A stretch of 64,000 bases of DNA, from contig NZ_JABFMV010000016.1 of the NCBI RefSeq assembly GCF_013359685.1, positions 1 to 64,000 of the forward strand. Reading direction: 5' to 3'. Source of the stretch: Leifsonia sp. C5G2 (GTDB taxonomy: Bacteria > Actinomycetota > Actinomycetes > Actinomycetales > Microbacteriaceae). Below the pieces are notes generated by a model that searched no databases, was not told the origin of the DNA, and was given only the letters and a program-made list of their open reading frames with translations. Positions 45,333 to 55,377 of this stretch are shown in pieces (within the stretch, counting starts at the first letter, position 1; each line of letters opens with the position of its first letter). Made by a program: the position numbers and the translations under genes.

Positions 45333-46310
45333 TCAGTAGGTGAGGCCGATGCGCTCCCGGATGGTGTCGAGCGTTCCCATGATGGCGACCGACTGCGACA
45401 GCGGCAGACGGGAGTCCTCCCCGCCGCCCGCCGCGATGAGCCGCTCGACCGCGCGCGCCTGGTACTGCATCCCGCGCCCGTCGATTCGCGACTCGTACGT
45501 CTCGATGACGTGGCCGTCCGGCGCGACGACGCGGAAGCTCGTCGGGGCGTAGAAGGTGGCGTCGAGCTCCACGCGGGCGTCGGTGCCGACGATCGTCGCG
45601 CTGTTGTCTCCGGCGGCGTCGAGCTCCGTGGTCAGTGCGGCCTGGGCTCCCGACGGGTAGCCCAGGAGGATCGACGTCTGCCGATCGACACCGGTGTCGG
45701 TCGGTGCCGAGAGGGCGAGCACCTTGTCCGGCGCCCCGAGCACGTCCCAGGCGAAGGAGACGGGATAGATCCCCAGGTCGAGCAGGGCGCCGCCGCCGAG
45801 CGCCGGGTTCAGCATGCGGGCCGCGGGGTCGGGGTTCGTGCGCTGGTTGTGGTGGGCGACGACCGAGCGCACCTCGCCGAGCGTCCCGTCGCTGAGCACC
45901 TCCTGCAGCCGCTCCATGTGCGGCAGCCATCGCGTCCACATCGCCTCCAGGGCGACGAGACCGGCGGCGTTCGCGGCGTCGGCGATCTGCTGCGCCTCCC
46001 GCTCGTTCATCGTGAACGGCTTCTCGACCAGCACGTGCTTGCCCGCCGCCAGGGCCAGCAGCGCGTTCGGCGCGTGCTGCGGGTGCGGCGTCGCGATGTA
46101 GACGACGTCGACATCGGGGTCGGCGACCAGCTCCTCGTAGCTGCCGTGCGAGCGCGGGATGGCGTGGGCGGCCGCGAACCGCGCCGCCGACTCCGGGGTG
46201 CGCGAGCCGACCGCGGCGACGGTGTGGCCGTCGAGCTGCAGGTCGCGGGTCATGGCGGCGGCGATGCCGCCCGTGCCGAGGATGCCCCAAGCGGGCGAGG
46301 AGGTCGTCAT
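45333..46310 (-). CDS. Gfo/Idh/MocA family oxidoreductase
   Basis: A 325-residue NAD(P)-dependent oxidoreductase. The Rossmann start is WGILGTGGIAAAM, and the family motif is VLVEKPFTMNEREA. It resembles trans-dihydrodiol dehydrogenase or sugar dehydrogenases; the substrate is unknown. ATG 46310 lies six bases after TACGAT (46322-46317) on the minus strand, a leaderless start. Its operator or partners are not evident. Confidence 0.87.
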   Translation of the reverse strand: MTTSSPAWGILGTGGIAAAMTRDLQLDGHTVAAVGSRTPESAARFAAAHAIPRSHGSYEELVADPDVDVVYIATPHPQHAPNALLALAAGKHVLVEKPFTMNEREAQQIADAANAAGLVALEAMWTRWLPHMERLQEVLSDGTLGEVRSVVAHHNQRTNPDPAARMLNPALGGGALLDLGIYPVSFAWDVLGAPDKVLALSAPTDTGVDRQTSILLGYPSGAQAALTTELDAAGDNSATIVGTDARVELDATFYAPTSFRVVAPDGHVIETYESRIDGRGMQYQARAVERLIAAGGGEDSRLPLSQSVAIMGTLDTIRERIGLTY

Positions 46311-46336
46311 GCGGTCATCGTACCGACGGGCCGGAG

Positions 46337-47380
46337 TCAGCCGACCGGGAGGCCGACGGCCTCCTCGGCGTGGTGGCACGACACGTCGCGCAACGGGATG
46401 CCCGGCGCGTCGAAGGGACGCAGCGGCGGGACGACCGCACGGCACTCGTCGGTGGCCATCCAGCAGCGCGGGTTGAACCGGCAGCCCGACGGCGGGTCGA
46501 CCGGCGACGGCGGCTCCCCGGCGAGGATGCGCCGCTGCGCGAGCCGTCCGCGGCCCTCGCGCGTCGCGGTGGGCGTCGCCGAGAGCAGCGCCTGCGTGTA
46601 CGGGTGCGACGGGGTGTCGTACAGCACGTCGGTGTCGCCGAGCTCCGCGATCCTGCCCAGGTACATGACGGCGACCCGGTCGGCGACGTGGCGCACCACC
46701 GACAGATCGTGGGCGATGAACACGATCGAGACCCCGAGCCGGCGGCGGATGTCGCCGAGCAGGTTGATCACCTGCGCCTGCACCGACACGTCCAGCGCCG
46801 ACACCGGTTCGTCGCAGACGAGCACATCCGGGTCGAGAGCGAGCGCCCGGGCGATCCCGATGCGCTGACGCTGACCGCCGGAGAACTGGTGCGGGAACCG
46901 GGTCAGCATGTCCTCGCCGAGGCCGACCAGCTCCAGCAGCTCGACCGCGCGGGCGCGCCGGTCGGCACGGTTCATCGCCCGGGCCGCCGCGATCGGCTCT
47001 GTGACGATGTCGAGCACCGTCATGCGCGGGTCGAGGGAGGCGTACGGGTCCTGGAAGATCATCTGCACGCCCTCCCGCAGCCGCTTGCGGTCGCGCGCGC
47101 GGCCGCGGCTCACGTCGGTGCCGCGGTAGGAGAGGGTGCCGTCGTCCGGGCGCTCCAGGCCGACGAGCATCCGGGCGAGGGTCGACTTGCCGCAGCCGGA
47201 CTCGCCGACGATGCCGAGGATCTCGCCGGCGTGCAGGTCGAGCGAGATGCCGTCGACGGCCGAGACCTTCGCCGAGCGCAGGGCCGAACCGGTCGAGAAC
47301 CGGCGCGCGAGGCCGCGTGCGCTGAGCACGACGTCGGCCGCGGGCGCCTCGGCGGACAGGGTTTCAGGGGACGAGTTCAC
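46337..47380 (-). CDS. peptide ABC transporter ATP-binding protein (OppF/DppF type)
   Basis: A 347-residue ATPase. Walker A is GESGCGKST, the signature [10 protein letters not shown], Walker [13 protein letters not shown], and the OppF-type C-terminus has the cysteine-rich [18 protein letters not shown]. It energises peptide import with its partner encoded just upstream. The GTG start overlaps the end of that gene by 17 bp. Both face away from the permease genes of the same island. Confidence 0.92.
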   Translation of the reverse strand: MNSSPETLSAEAPAADVVLSARGLARRFSTGSALRSAKVSAVDGISLDLHAGEILGIVGESGCGKSTLARMLVGLERPDDGTLSYRGTDVSRGRARDRKRLREGVQMIFQDPYASLDPRMTVLDIVTEPIAAARAMNRADRRARAVELLELVGLGEDMLTRFPHQFSGGQRQRIGIARALALDPDVLVCDEPVSALDVSVQAQVINLLGDIRRRLGVSIVFIAHDLSVVRHVADRVAVMYLGRIAELGDTDVLYDTPSHPYTQALLSATPTATREGRGRLAQRRILAGEPPSPVDPPSGCRFNPRCWMATDECRAVVPPLRPFDAPGIPLRDVSCHHAEEAVGLPVG

Positions 47381-48371
47381 CGATGAGCTCCTCGGATCGG
47401 ATGCAGGCGGCCCGCCGACCGGGGGCCACCTCCTCGAGCGGGGGACGGACGCTGCGGCAGGCCTCGACGGCCAGGTGGCAGCGGGGGTGGAACGAGCAGC
47501 CGGAGGGCACGCGGGCCGGACTCGGCGGCGACCCCGGGATGGTGAGCAGGTCGGACCCGCGCTGCGCCGCCTGCGGCACCGACCGCAGCAGCGCCTGCGT
47601 GTACGGGTGCGCCGGCCGGGCGAAGACGGTGTCCGCGTCGCCGGACTCGACGATCCGCCCGGCGTACATGACCGCGACCCGGTCGGCCACCTCCATCACG
47701 ACGCCGAGGTCGTGCGTGATCAGCAGCACGCCCATCCCGAGCCGGTCGCGCAGCGAGCCGAGCAGGTCGAGGATCTGCGCCTGCACGGTCACGTCGAGCG
47801 CGGTCGTCGGCTCGTCGGCGATCAGCAGCTCGGGCTCCAGCGCGATGGCCATGGCGATCAGGATGCGCTGCCGCATCCCGCCGGAGAACTGGTGCGGGTA
47901 GTCGTCGACGCGGCGCTCCGGGGCCGGGATGCCGACCAGTGCGAGCAGCTCGGTGGCCCGGGCCTTCGCCTCCTTGCGGGAGGCGCCGCGGTGCACCCGG
48001 AACAGCTCGCCGATCTGGTCGCCGATCGACATGACCGGGTTGAGGGCCGAGAGCGCGTCCTGCAGCACGAGGGCGATGCGCTCGCCGCGGAGCCGGCGCC
48101 GCGGCTCCTCGCCGAGGGTCAGCAGGTCGACCTCGCCGAGCCGGAGCACGTCGGCGGTGACGCGGGTGTCCTCCTCGCCGAGGCCCATGATCGCCCGGGC
48201 GGTCACCGACTTGCCCGAGCCCGACTCCCCGAGCAGGGCGACGAACTCGCCGCGGCCCACCCGGAGGTCGACCTCCCGGACGGCGGGGATGTCGCGGCCC
48301 GCGCCCGTGAAGGAGACCGAGAGGTTGCGTACCTGCAGCACGTCCGTGCTGTGCGCATTCACTGTGTCCAC
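47364..48371 (-). CDS. peptide ABC transporter ATP-binding protein (OppD/DppD type)
   Basis: A 335-residue ATPase with Walker [10 protein letters not shown], signature [10 protein letters not shown], Walker [13 protein letters not shown] and the C-terminal [17 protein letters not shown]. It pairs with the OppF-type subunit. GTG 48371 follows GAGG and is preferred over the longer open frame, which would run through the divergent promoter region. A GTG three codons later is also possible. Confidence 0.9.
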   Translation of the reverse strand: MDTVNAHSTDVLQVRNLSVSFTGAGRDIPAVREVDLRVGRGEFVALLGESGSGKSVTARAIMGLGEEDTRVTADVLRLGEVDLLTLGEEPRRRLRGERIALVLQDALSALNPVMSIGDQIGELFRVHRGASRKEAKARATELLALVGIPAPERRVDDYPHQFSGGMRQRILIAMAIALEPELLIADEPTTALDVTVQAQILDLLGSLRDRLGMGVLLITHDLGVVMEVADRVAVMYAGRIVESGDADTVFARPAHPYTQALLRSVPQAAQRGSDLLTIPGSPPSPARVPSGCSFHPRCHLAVEACRSVRPPLEEVAPGRRAACIRSEELIGELVP

Positions 48372-48403
48372 GTCGACATCCTCGCATGTGAGTCGTTTCC
48401 GGA

Positions 48404-48423
48404 ATGTTTCAATCAGGAAACAT
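48404..48423. promoter_or_regulatory. inverted repeat, candidate regulator site of the peptide island
   Basis: ATGTTTC (48404-48410) and GAAACAT (48417-48423) around a 6-bp AT-rich spacer, in the gap between the ATPase genes and the dipeptidase operon. AT-rich dyads like this are bound by Lrp/AsnC proteins, and one is encoded at the far end of the operon; the link is inferred. Confidence 0.5.
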
Positions 48424-48447
48424 CCGTGCCGAATTTCTGAATCAATG

Positions 48448-48477
48448 TTGACACAGCTGCCGGATATCCGCGAGATT
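48448..48477 (+). promoter_or_regulatory. promoter of the dipeptidase-transporter operon
   Basis: A perfect TTGACA (48448-48453), an 18-bp spacer and a weaker -10 GAGATT (48472-48477), 61 bp before the dipeptidase GTG. Confidence 0.45.
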
Positions 48478-48537
48478 GGCTCCTGTTGCGCCTGAATGCG
48501 CAGCACCCCCACCCCTCACCAGGACGAAGGAGACAGC

Positions 48538-49746
48538 GTGCTCGACCCAGCACCGCGCTACACCGGCTACACGGCCTACGACTACCTGGAACCCGGCAAG
48601 GACTACCGCGAGTTCCGCTACGCGAAGCAGATCAACCGGGTGCCCGAGTACGCCGGCCTCGACCTCAGCGACGCCCAGAAGGAGCGGACGACGACGCTGC
48701 TCTCCGAGTCGACGGTCATCTCGCTGCACGACCACGTGCAGGTCTTCCCGGAGGACATGACCCAGCTCCGCGACCACATCCGCCAGGGCCGCGAACCAAC
48801 CGGCTACCAGGGGCTGTCCCGCTCCGGCATCACCGCCGTGTTCGACAACGGCATGGACGGCACCTGCTGCATCTCCAGCGACGCCGGCTGGAAGTACCAG
48901 GACGTGCTCTTCGACCTGGGCGTCCGGATGGCCGACCTCGCCCACCAGGACTTCGTGATCAAGGGCGAGACGATCAAGGACATCGAGTACGCCGCCGAGA
49001 CCGGCCGCATCGCGCACATCTTCGCGCTCGAGGCCGCGACGCCGATCGAGAACGAGGTCGACCGGCTCGACGTGCTCTACGGGTTCGGAGTCCGCCAGAT
49101 GGGCATCGCGTACTCCGAGGCCAACTACCTGGGCTCGGGGCTCAAGGAGCGCGGCGACGGCGGGCTCACTTACTTCGGCGAGCGCGCCATCGAGCGGATG
49201 AACAAGCTCGGCATCGCCATCGACGTCTCCCATTCGGGCGACCGGACCGCGGTCGACGCGATCAAGGCCTCCACCATGCCGGTGTTCATCACGCACGCCG
49301 GCGCCCGCGGCCTCTGGCCGACGAACCGCATGAAGACCGACGAGACGATCATCGAGTGCGCGAAGCGCGGCGGCGTCATCGGCATCGAGGCGGCCCCCCA
49401 CACCACGCTCTCGCCGCAGCACCCTCGGCACTCGCTGGAGTCGGTCATGGACCACTTCCAGTACTGCGTCGACCTGGTCGGGCTGGAGCACGTCAGCTTC
49501 GGACCGGACACGCTGTTCGGCGACCACGTCGGACTGCACGACGCGTTCTCGTCCAACCTGTCCCTCGGGCAGGCGCACGGGAAGGTCGACTACGAGAAGG
49601 TCGAGTACGTCGACGGTCTCGAGAACCCGGCCGAGGAGTTCTACAACATCATCGGCTGGCTGGTGAAGCACGACTACTCCGACGACGAGATCCGCGCCGT
49701 CGTGGGTGGCAACACTCTTCGGGTCCTGAAGGAGGTGTGGGTCTGA
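48538..49746 (+). CDS. membrane dipeptidase (M19, renal dipeptidase family)
   Basis: A 402-residue zinc dipeptidase. The first metal motif is SLHDHVQ, followed by the family segments GIAYSEANYLGSGLKE, IDVSHSGDRTAVDAI and FITHAGARGLWPTNR. There is no signal peptide, so it acts in the cytoplasm on imported dipeptides. The GTG at 48538 is preceded by GAAGGAG. Its stop overlaps the start of the binding-protein gene. Confidence 0.9.
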   Translation: MLDPAPRYTGYTAYDYLEPGKDYREFRYAKQINRVPEYAGLDLSDAQKERTTTLLSESTVISLHDHVQVFPEDMTQLRDHIRQGREPTGYQGLSRSGITAVFDNGMDGTCCISSDAGWKYQDVLFDLGVRMADLAHQDFVIKGETIKDIEYAAETGRIAHIFALEAATPIENEVDRLDVLYGFGVRQMGIAYSEANYLGSGLKERGDGGLTYFGERAIERMNKLGIAIDVSHSGDRTAVDAIKASTMPVFITHAGARGLWPTNRMKTDETIIECAKRGGVIGIEAAPHTTLSPQHPRHSLESVMDHFQYCVDLVGLEHVSFGPDTLFGDHVGLHDAFSSNLSLGQAHGKVDYEKVEYVDGLENPAEEFYNIIGWLVKHDYSDDEIRAVVGGNTLRVLKEVWV

Positions 49747-51362
49747 TGCGCCCACGGAAGATCGCGGTCGCGGCGGCCACCCTGGCGGTCGCGGCCCTGG
49801 CACTGAGCGCCTGCGCTCCGAGCGCACCGCCCGCGGCGAGCACCGCGACGGCCGGCTCGGCCACGCTCACCATCGCCACGACGACCGACGTCGTCAACTA
49901 CAACCCGCTGATCGGCAACAGCCGCAGCGACTACTGGATCACCAACCTGATGTACCCGCACCTGCTGGAGATCGCGAACGACGGCTCGAAGGAGCCGCAG
50001 CTCGCCACCAAGTGGGGCTACGTCAACGACACCACCGGGTTCTACGAGATCCGCGACGACATGAAGTGGAGCGACGGAGAGCCGCTCACCGCCGAGGACG
50101 TCGCGTGGACGATGAACGCGGTCAAGAAGGACAAGCCCTCCGGCACCTTCTACGGCCAGCTCGGCAACCTGGACACGGCGAAGGCCGTCTCCAAGACCCG
50201 GGTGGAGTTCACGCTCACCAAGCCCGACTCCTCGATCGTCGAGGAGATCGGCTTCTGGGGCAACATCGTCCCGAAGCACATCTTCGAGAAGGCCGCCTCG
50301 GTCGCCACCTTCCCGAACGACGGCAAGGACGGCGGCTGGGTGAGCGCCGGTCCGTACAAGCTGACGAAGGTGCAGGTCGGCCAGAGCTACACGATGGACC
50401 GGGTGGACGACTACCCGCTGGTGAAGGGCGGCACCCCGCTCTCGGCCAAGGTCGTGTACCGCGTCTTCCCGGACATCAACACCGAGATCCTCGCCCTGCA
50501 GAGCGGCGAGGTGGACGCGATCGCCAACGCCCTCCCGCCCGCGCAGGTCGCCAAGCTGAAGAGCACGAGCGGCATCACGGTCACCGAGTCGGTCGGTCTC
50601 GGCTACGCCCACATGACCTACAACATGAACAACCCGGACCTGGCGAAGCTGGAGGTGCGGCAGGCGCTCTCGCAGGCCGTCGACTACGACGCCATCCGCA
50701 AGGTCGTGCTGCAGGGGCAGGCGGTCTCCACCGGCTCCAGCCCGCTCATGCCGGTGCTGAAGGACTACTACGACAAGTCGATCAAGGAGTACTCCTTCGA
50801 CACCGACAAGGCGCGGTCGCTGATGGAGAAGGCGGGCTACACCGCAGGCTCCGACGGCATGTTCCCGGTGAAGTTCCGGCTGATCTACTCGCTGCAGGAC
50901 AGCGTCACCTCGCAGTGGGCGACGCTGGTGAAGGACAGCGCGGCGAAGGCCGGCATCCCGATCGAGCTGCAGGGCACAGAGCGGAACACCTACCTGGCCA
51001 TGACCAACAAGGGCGACTTCGACATCTACGCCGGCAACTTCGCGATCATGGACGACCCGGTGACGAACATGACGCTGGCCTACCTGCCGAAGGGCGCCAT
51101 CAACTACTCCTACGTCGACGACCCGAAGCTGAACGACCTGATCGCTCAGGGCACGGCGACGACCGACAAGAAGGAGAAGGTGAAGCTGATGCAGGAGGCC
51201 GCGAAGATCGTGCGGGACAACGTGTACGACAACATCATGTACACGCAGAACCTGTACTTCGCGTCCAGCTCCAAGTGGACCGGGTTCGTCTCGAAGCCCA
51301 GTGAGCTCCTGTCCATCGTCAACCCGGTCTCGGTCGCCAGCGCGCACCCGACCGGCAAGTAG
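49746..51362 (+). CDS. peptide ABC transporter substrate-binding lipoprotein
   Basis: A 538-residue SBP family 5 protein. The signal ends in the lipobox LSAC, and the mature part has DVVNYNPLIGN, then YEIRDDMKWSDGEPLTAEDV, the typical oligopeptide-binding opening. It captures peptides outside and hands them to the permeases encoded next. TGATG overlap links it to the dipeptidase gene. Confidence 0.93.
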   Translation: MRPRKIAVAAATLAVAALALSACAPSAPPAASTATAGSATLTIATTTDVVNYNPLIGNSRSDYWITNLMYPHLLEIANDGSKEPQLATKWGYVNDTTGFYEIRDDMKWSDGEPLTAEDVAWTMNAVKKDKPSGTFYGQLGNLDTAKAVSKTRVEFTLTKPDSSIVEEIGFWGNIVPKHIFEKAASVATFPNDGKDGGWVSAGPYKLTKVQVGQSYTMDRVDDYPLVKGGTPLSAKVVYRVFPDINTEILALQSGEVDAIANALPPAQVAKLKSTSGITVTESVGLGYAHMTYNMNNPDLAKLEVRQALSQAVDYDAIRKVVLQGQAVSTGSSPLMPVLKDYYDKSIKEYSFDTDKARSLMEKAGYTAGSDGMFPVKFRLIYSLQDSVTSQWATLVKDSAAKAGIPIELQGTERNTYLAMTNKGDFDIYAGNFAIMDDPVTNMTLAYLPKGAINYSYVDDPKLNDLIAQGTATTDKKEKVKLMQEAAKIVRDNVYDNIMYTQNLYFASSSKWTGFVSKPSELLSIVNPVSVASAHPTGK

Positions 51363-51381
51363 CGAAAGCGAGGCCGCCCCC

Positions 51382-52344
51382 GTGTCCCGGTTCCTGTTCC
51401 TCCTCCCGAGGCTGGGGAGGGGAGTGCTCACGATCTGGTTCGCCGTGACCGTGACGTTCCTGCTCCTGCGTCTGCTCCCCGGAGACCCCGCGCTGGCCGT
51501 CGCCAGCCCGAACATGACCGAGGACACGAGGGCGGCCCTGCTCAAGCAGTACGGGCTCGATCAGCCGCTGATCGTGCAGTACGGCATCTATCTGTGGCAG
51601 TTGGTCCAGGGAAACCTGGGGGTCTCGTTCACGCAGTCGATTCCTGTGCTCGACGTGCTGATGCAGAGACTCCCGTGGACCCTGCTGCTCACGGGCACCG
51701 CCCTGGTGCTCACGGTGGCCGTCGGCATCCCGCTCGGGGTGCTGGCGGCCTCCCACCGGGGGCGTTTCCTCGACAAGGTCGTGCAGATCGTCGGGGTGAC
51801 CGGCCAGTCCATCTTCGTGCCGAGCATCGGCGTGCTGCTGCTCTTCGTCTTCGGGCTCATGCTGCACTGGCTGCCGATCGGCGGCGCGTACGACCAGGAC
51901 GCCTACGGGCTCGCCTGGTACGGCTCGGTCGCCAGCCACCTCATCCTGCCCGCCGTCTCGCTCATGCTCGTGCAGCTCGGCTCGTACGTGCTGACGATGC
52001 GCTCGACCCTCATCGACGCGCTGGGGGAGGACTACACGACCCTCGCCCGCGCCAACGGCCTGCCCTACCGCCGGGTGCTGTGGAAGCACGCCCTCCGCAA
52101 CGCGCTGCTGCCCACAACGACCCTGATCGGCCTGCAGCTCGGCTTCCTCGTCGGCGGCGCGGTGCTCACCGAGACCGTGTTCGCCTACCCGGGCATCGGC
52201 CGCGGCATCTACGAGGCCGTCACCCAGCTCGACTTCCCCGTCCTGCAGGGCGCGTTCCTCATGCTCGCCATCACCGTCGTGGTCGCGAACATGCTCACCG
52301 ACACCGTCTACGGTTTCCTCGACCCGAGAGTGAAGAAGGCATGA
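51382..52344 (+). CDS. peptide ABC transporter permease (DppB type)
   Basis: A 320-residue permease with about six membrane helices and the DppB loop LRLLPGDPALAVASP. The EAA motif region is EDYTTLARANGLPYRRVLWKHALRNALLP. GTG 51382 follows GAGG; upstream open frame overlaps the binding protein. It overlaps the next permease gene by four bases. Confidence 0.92.
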   Translation: MSRFLFLLPRLGRGVLTIWFAVTVTFLLLRLLPGDPALAVASPNMTEDTRAALLKQYGLDQPLIVQYGIYLWQLVQGNLGVSFTQSIPVLDVLMQRLPWTLLLTGTALVLTVAVGIPLGVLAASHRGRFLDKVVQIVGVTGQSIFVPSIGVLLLFVFGLMLHWLPIGGAYDQDAYGLAWYGSVASHLILPAVSLMLVQLGSYVLTMRSTLIDALGEDYTTLARANGLPYRRVLWKHALRNALLPTTTLIGLQLGFLVGGAVLTETVFAYPGIGRGIYEAVTQLDFPVLQGAFLMLAITVVVANMLTDTVYGFLDPRVKKA

Positions 52345-53240
52345 CCCAGGCAGCAGTCGTCACCGAAGCCGCCGTCGGCGTCGAGCCGGTCGCGCTCTCG
52401 AACGGGCGCGCCGCCGCCCAGACCTGGCGCGCGTTCCGGCGCGAGCCGCTCGGGATGCTCGCGCTCGCCGTGCTCATCCTGCTCACCGTCGTCGCGATCG
52501 CGGCCCCGCTCATCGCGCCGTACCCGCCGAGCTACGGCGACCCGGTGCTGGCGCCACCGAGCGGTGCGCACTGGTTCGGCACCGACAGTCTCGGCCGGGA
52601 TGTGTTCGGCGAGGTGGTCTGGGGGTCGCAGCAGAGCATCCTGGTCGCCGTCGCGGCCTCCGCGATCGCCATCGTCGTCGGCACGGTCGTCGCGGTCGCC
52701 GGCGCCTACTTCCGCCGGCTCGACGGCTTCATCAGCGTGGTCGTCGACCTGACGCTCTCGCTGCCGGTGCTGCCGCTGATGATCCTCATCGCGGCGCTGG
52801 TCGGTCCGAGCACGACCACGATCATCCTGGTCGTGGCCGCCTTCTCGTGGCCGGAGGTGACCCGGCTGGTGCGCTCGCAGGCGCTCACCGTGGTGCAGCT
52901 GCCGTACGTCGACGCCGCCCGGCTGATGACGTCATCGCCGATGTGGATCATCGTGCGCCACGTGGTGCCGGCCGTCACGCCGGTCATCGTGGTCTCGGTC
53001 GTGGTGACCGCGTCCCGGGCCGTGCTCTCCGCCGCCGGCCTCGCGTTCCTCGGCCTCGGCGACCCGAACGTGTGGTCGTGGGGCCGCATCCTCTACGAGG
53101 CGCAGCAGTCGGGCGCCATGTCGAGCGCCTGGTGGCTGACCCTCTTCCCGTCCATCGCGATCCTGCTGCTGGTGCTCTCCGCCACCCTGCTCTCGATCGC
53201 CTACAACGACGCGCGCAACCCGAAGTCGCGCCGCCGCTGA
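52341..53240 (+). CDS. peptide ABC transporter permease (DppC type)
   Basis: A 299-residue permease with the DppC N-terminal WRAFRREPLGMLALAVL and HWFGTDSLGRDVFGEVVWG, then PYVDAARLMTSSPMWIIVRH (EAA loop). It completes the membrane channel with the DppB-type partner. ATG overlaps that gene's stop (ATGA). Confidence 0.93.
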   Translation: MTQAAVVTEAAVGVEPVALSNGRAAAQTWRAFRREPLGMLALAVLILLTVVAIAAPLIAPYPPSYGDPVLAPPSGAHWFGTDSLGRDVFGEVVWGSQQSILVAVAASAIAIVVGTVVAVAGAYFRRLDGFISVVVDLTLSLPVLPLMILIAALVGPSTTTIILVVAAFSWPEVTRLVRSQALTVVQLPYVDAARLMTSSPMWIIVRHVVPAVTPVIVVSVVVTASRAVLSAAGLAFLGLGDPNVWSWGRILYEAQQSGAMSSAWWLTLFPSIAILLLVLSATLLSIAYNDARNPKSRRR

Positions 53241-53271
53241 GCCGACACCGCCGTTGAACCGAGGAGTTCCC

Positions 53272-54444
53272 GTGTTCCCCACCCGCCTGACCGCCGATGC
53301 GCTGGACCGCATCCAGGACCGCGTCCGCTCGCGCCTGGCCGACGAGGGCCTCGACGCCCTGCTCACCGACTCGCCGGAGGACGTCGCGTACCTCACCGGG
53401 TTCTTCCACCACCCCAGCGAGCGGCCGGTGGCGGTGTGGATGGACGCCGACGGCGGCACCGTGCTGCTCGTCCCCGAGCTCGAGCGGGAGAACGCGGAGC
53501 GCCAGTCCGCCCACGCCGACATCGTCTCCTATCCGGAATTCCCGGGTGTGCTGCCGCCGTTCCGTGCCCTCGCCTCCCGGGTCGGCCGCGCGGGCCGGGT
53601 CGGCTTCTCCACCGGGATGACCTGGGAGCGCCAGACCGCCGCCTTCGCAGAACTCGACGCTGCGGAGGCGGTGGCCACCCCGCTCGTGACCGTCGCGCGG
53701 TACGTGAAGCTGCCGGAGGAGATCGCGCTGCACGCGGAGGCCGCCCGCATCACGGACCTCATGCTGGAGGCCGGGGTCGCCCTCATCCGCGAGAGCGTCG
53801 CCGCCGGCGGCGTGCTGCCGAGCGAGGCGGAGCTGGCCTCGCACGTCGGGGGTGTCGGCGTCTCGACGATGTACGCCGAGCACGACGACGTCATCGTCGT
53901 CTCCCCGCTCGCGGGCGGCCTCGTCTACGCCGGAGCCAACTCCGCGTACCCGCACGGGCTCCCGTCCGGGTACCGGCTGCAGCCCGGCGACACCTTCATG
54001 CTCTCGCTCGGCTGCGCCGTCGGCGGACGCTTCGTCGAGGGGGAGCGCACCTTCGTGCTCGGCACGCCGACCGCGGAGCAGCGGCGCTACCACGACGCCG
54101 TCCGGCTGGCCCAGGCGACCGGGAGCGCAGCCATCCGCCCCGGCCGGGAGTGCCGCGCCGCCAACGCGGAGTGCCTCGATGTCATCCGCGACGCCGGCCT
54201 CGGCGGGTACCTCCGGCACCGGCAGGGCCACGGCATCGGGCTCGGGATGCACGAGCCGCCGTGGCTGGAGGACGGCGACCCGACCGTGCTCGCGGCGGGC
54301 ATGATCGTCTCCAACGAGCCCGGTATCTACATCCCCGGGCACGCCGGGTACCGCATCTCCGACTCGATGCTCGTGACCGAGGAGGGCTCGCGCCCGCTGA
54401 CCGCGTTCCCGCGCGACCTCGACCACTGCACCATCGACCTCTGA
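53272..54444 (+). CDS. M24 family hydrolase lacking canonical metal ligands
   Basis: A 390-residue pita-bread fold protein in the peptide island. The two histidine-region motifs are there (GHGIGLGMHEPPW and VSNEPGIYIPG), but the metal ligands of aminopeptidase P are changed: the first Asp is Ser in FMLSLGC, the second is Glu in VEGERTF, and the last Glu is Ser in GYRISDSMLV. Creatinase, a metal-free M24 enzyme, has the same LSL...ERT pattern as I recall it. So it may cleave a small C-N bond rather than Xaa-Pro peptides. GTG 53272 follows GAGGAG; a TTG 18 bp upstream is less likely. Confidence 0.85.
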   Translation: MFPTRLTADALDRIQDRVRSRLADEGLDALLTDSPEDVAYLTGFFHHPSERPVAVWMDADGGTVLLVPELERENAERQSAHADIVSYPEFPGVLPPFRALASRVGRAGRVGFSTGMTWERQTAAFAELDAAEAVATPLVTVARYVKLPEEIALHAEAARITDLMLEAGVALIRESVAAGGVLPSEAELASHVGGVGVSTMYAEHDDVIVVSPLAGGLVYAGANSAYPHGLPSGYRLQPGDTFMLSLGCAVGGRFVEGERTFVLGTPTAEQRRYHDAVRLAQATGSAAIRPGRECRAANAECLDVIRDAGLGGYLRHRQGHGIGLGMHEPPWLEDGDPTVLAAGMIVSNEPGIYIPGHAGYRISDSMLVTEEGSRPLTAFPRDLDHCTIDL

Positions 54445-54468
54445 ACCGCAGAACGAAAGGACCACCCT

Positions 54469-55377
54469 GTGAGCACCGACGTCTCCCCCGAATTCGCCAA
54501 GGCGACCACCACCGCACAGTTCGTCGAGATCAACGGCAACCGGCTCGCCGTCGAGGTGCTGGGGCCGGAGGGTGCGCCCATCATCATCACGCACCACGGC
54601 GCGCCCGGCCTCGGGTCGCGGGCCGAGCCGCGCGCCAGCTTCGGCCGGCTGGCGGACGAGTACCGGGTCGTCGTCTTCGACGCCCGCGGCTCCGGCGAGA
54701 GCGAGGGGAACGGCGAGTTCAGCCACGAGCAGTGGGCGGCCGACATCGACGCCCTCCGCGAGTGGATCGGCGCCGAACAGATCATCATGGCCGGCGGCTC
54801 CTACGGCGGCTTCATGTCGCTCGAGTACGCGACGCGGTATCCGGAGAGGGTCGTGGCCCTGGTGCTGCGCGACACGGCCGCCGACAACTCCCACTCGGAG
54901 CTGTCCCGCAAGAACGCCCTGGCATCCGACCGGGTGACCGTGGACATGGAGAAGTTCGACCGCATCGACGAGGGCCTGGTACGCGACAACGACGACCTGC
55001 GCGACTGCTGGCGCGAGATCCTGCCGCTGTACGACTTCGTCTACGACCCGGAGGCGGTGGAGCGGAAGGTCGAGGCGACCCCGTACCGGTACGAGGCGCA
55101 CAATTACGCCTTCTCCAAGAACCTTCCGACCTATGATCTCAAGGGGGCGCTCCCGGGGATCACCGCACCGACGCTGGTGACCGTCGGGCGCACCGACTGG
55201 ATCACCCCGGTCTCGTGCTCGGAGACGATCGCGTCGCTCATCCCGGATGCGCGGCTGGCGATCTTCGAGAAGTCGGGCCACTCCCCACAGATCGAGGAGG
55301 CGGAGGAATGGACCAGGACGGTGCGGGCCTTCCTGCACGAGGTGGTGCCTCCGGTGCGGAGCGCGGCGTCCGAGTGA
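54469..55377 (+). CDS. alpha/beta hydrolase, proline iminopeptidase-like
   Basis: A 302-residue S33-type hydrolase. The elements are IITHHGAPGLGSR (oxyanion), FDARGSGES, the nucleophile elbow AGGSYGGFMSLEYA and a catalytic His in KSGHSPQIEEAEE. Proline iminopeptidases remove N-terminal proline from peptides, which suits its operon. The GTG start is preceded by AAAGGA. Its stop overlaps the start of the Lrp gene. Confidence 0.87.
   Translation: MSTDVSPEFAKATTTAQFVEINGNRLAVEVLGPEGAPIIITHHGAPGLGSRAEPRASFGRLADEYRVVVFDARGSGESEGNGEFSHEQWAADIDALREWIGAEQIIMAGGSYGGFMSLEYATRYPERVVALVLRDTAADNSHSELSRKNALASDRVTVDMEKFDRIDEGLVRDNDDLRDCWREILPLYDFVYDPEAVERKVEATPYRYEAHNYAFSKNLPTYDLKGALPGITAPTLVTVGRTDWITPVSCSETIASLIPDARLAIFEKSGHSPQIEEAEEWTRTVRAFLHEVVPPVRSAASE

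Noticed and set aside
48486-51362. A 958-codon frame that would fuse the dipeptidase region to the binding protein
   Set aside because: The first part is a shifted frame of the dipeptidase; the true gene starts with the lipoprotein signal at 49746.
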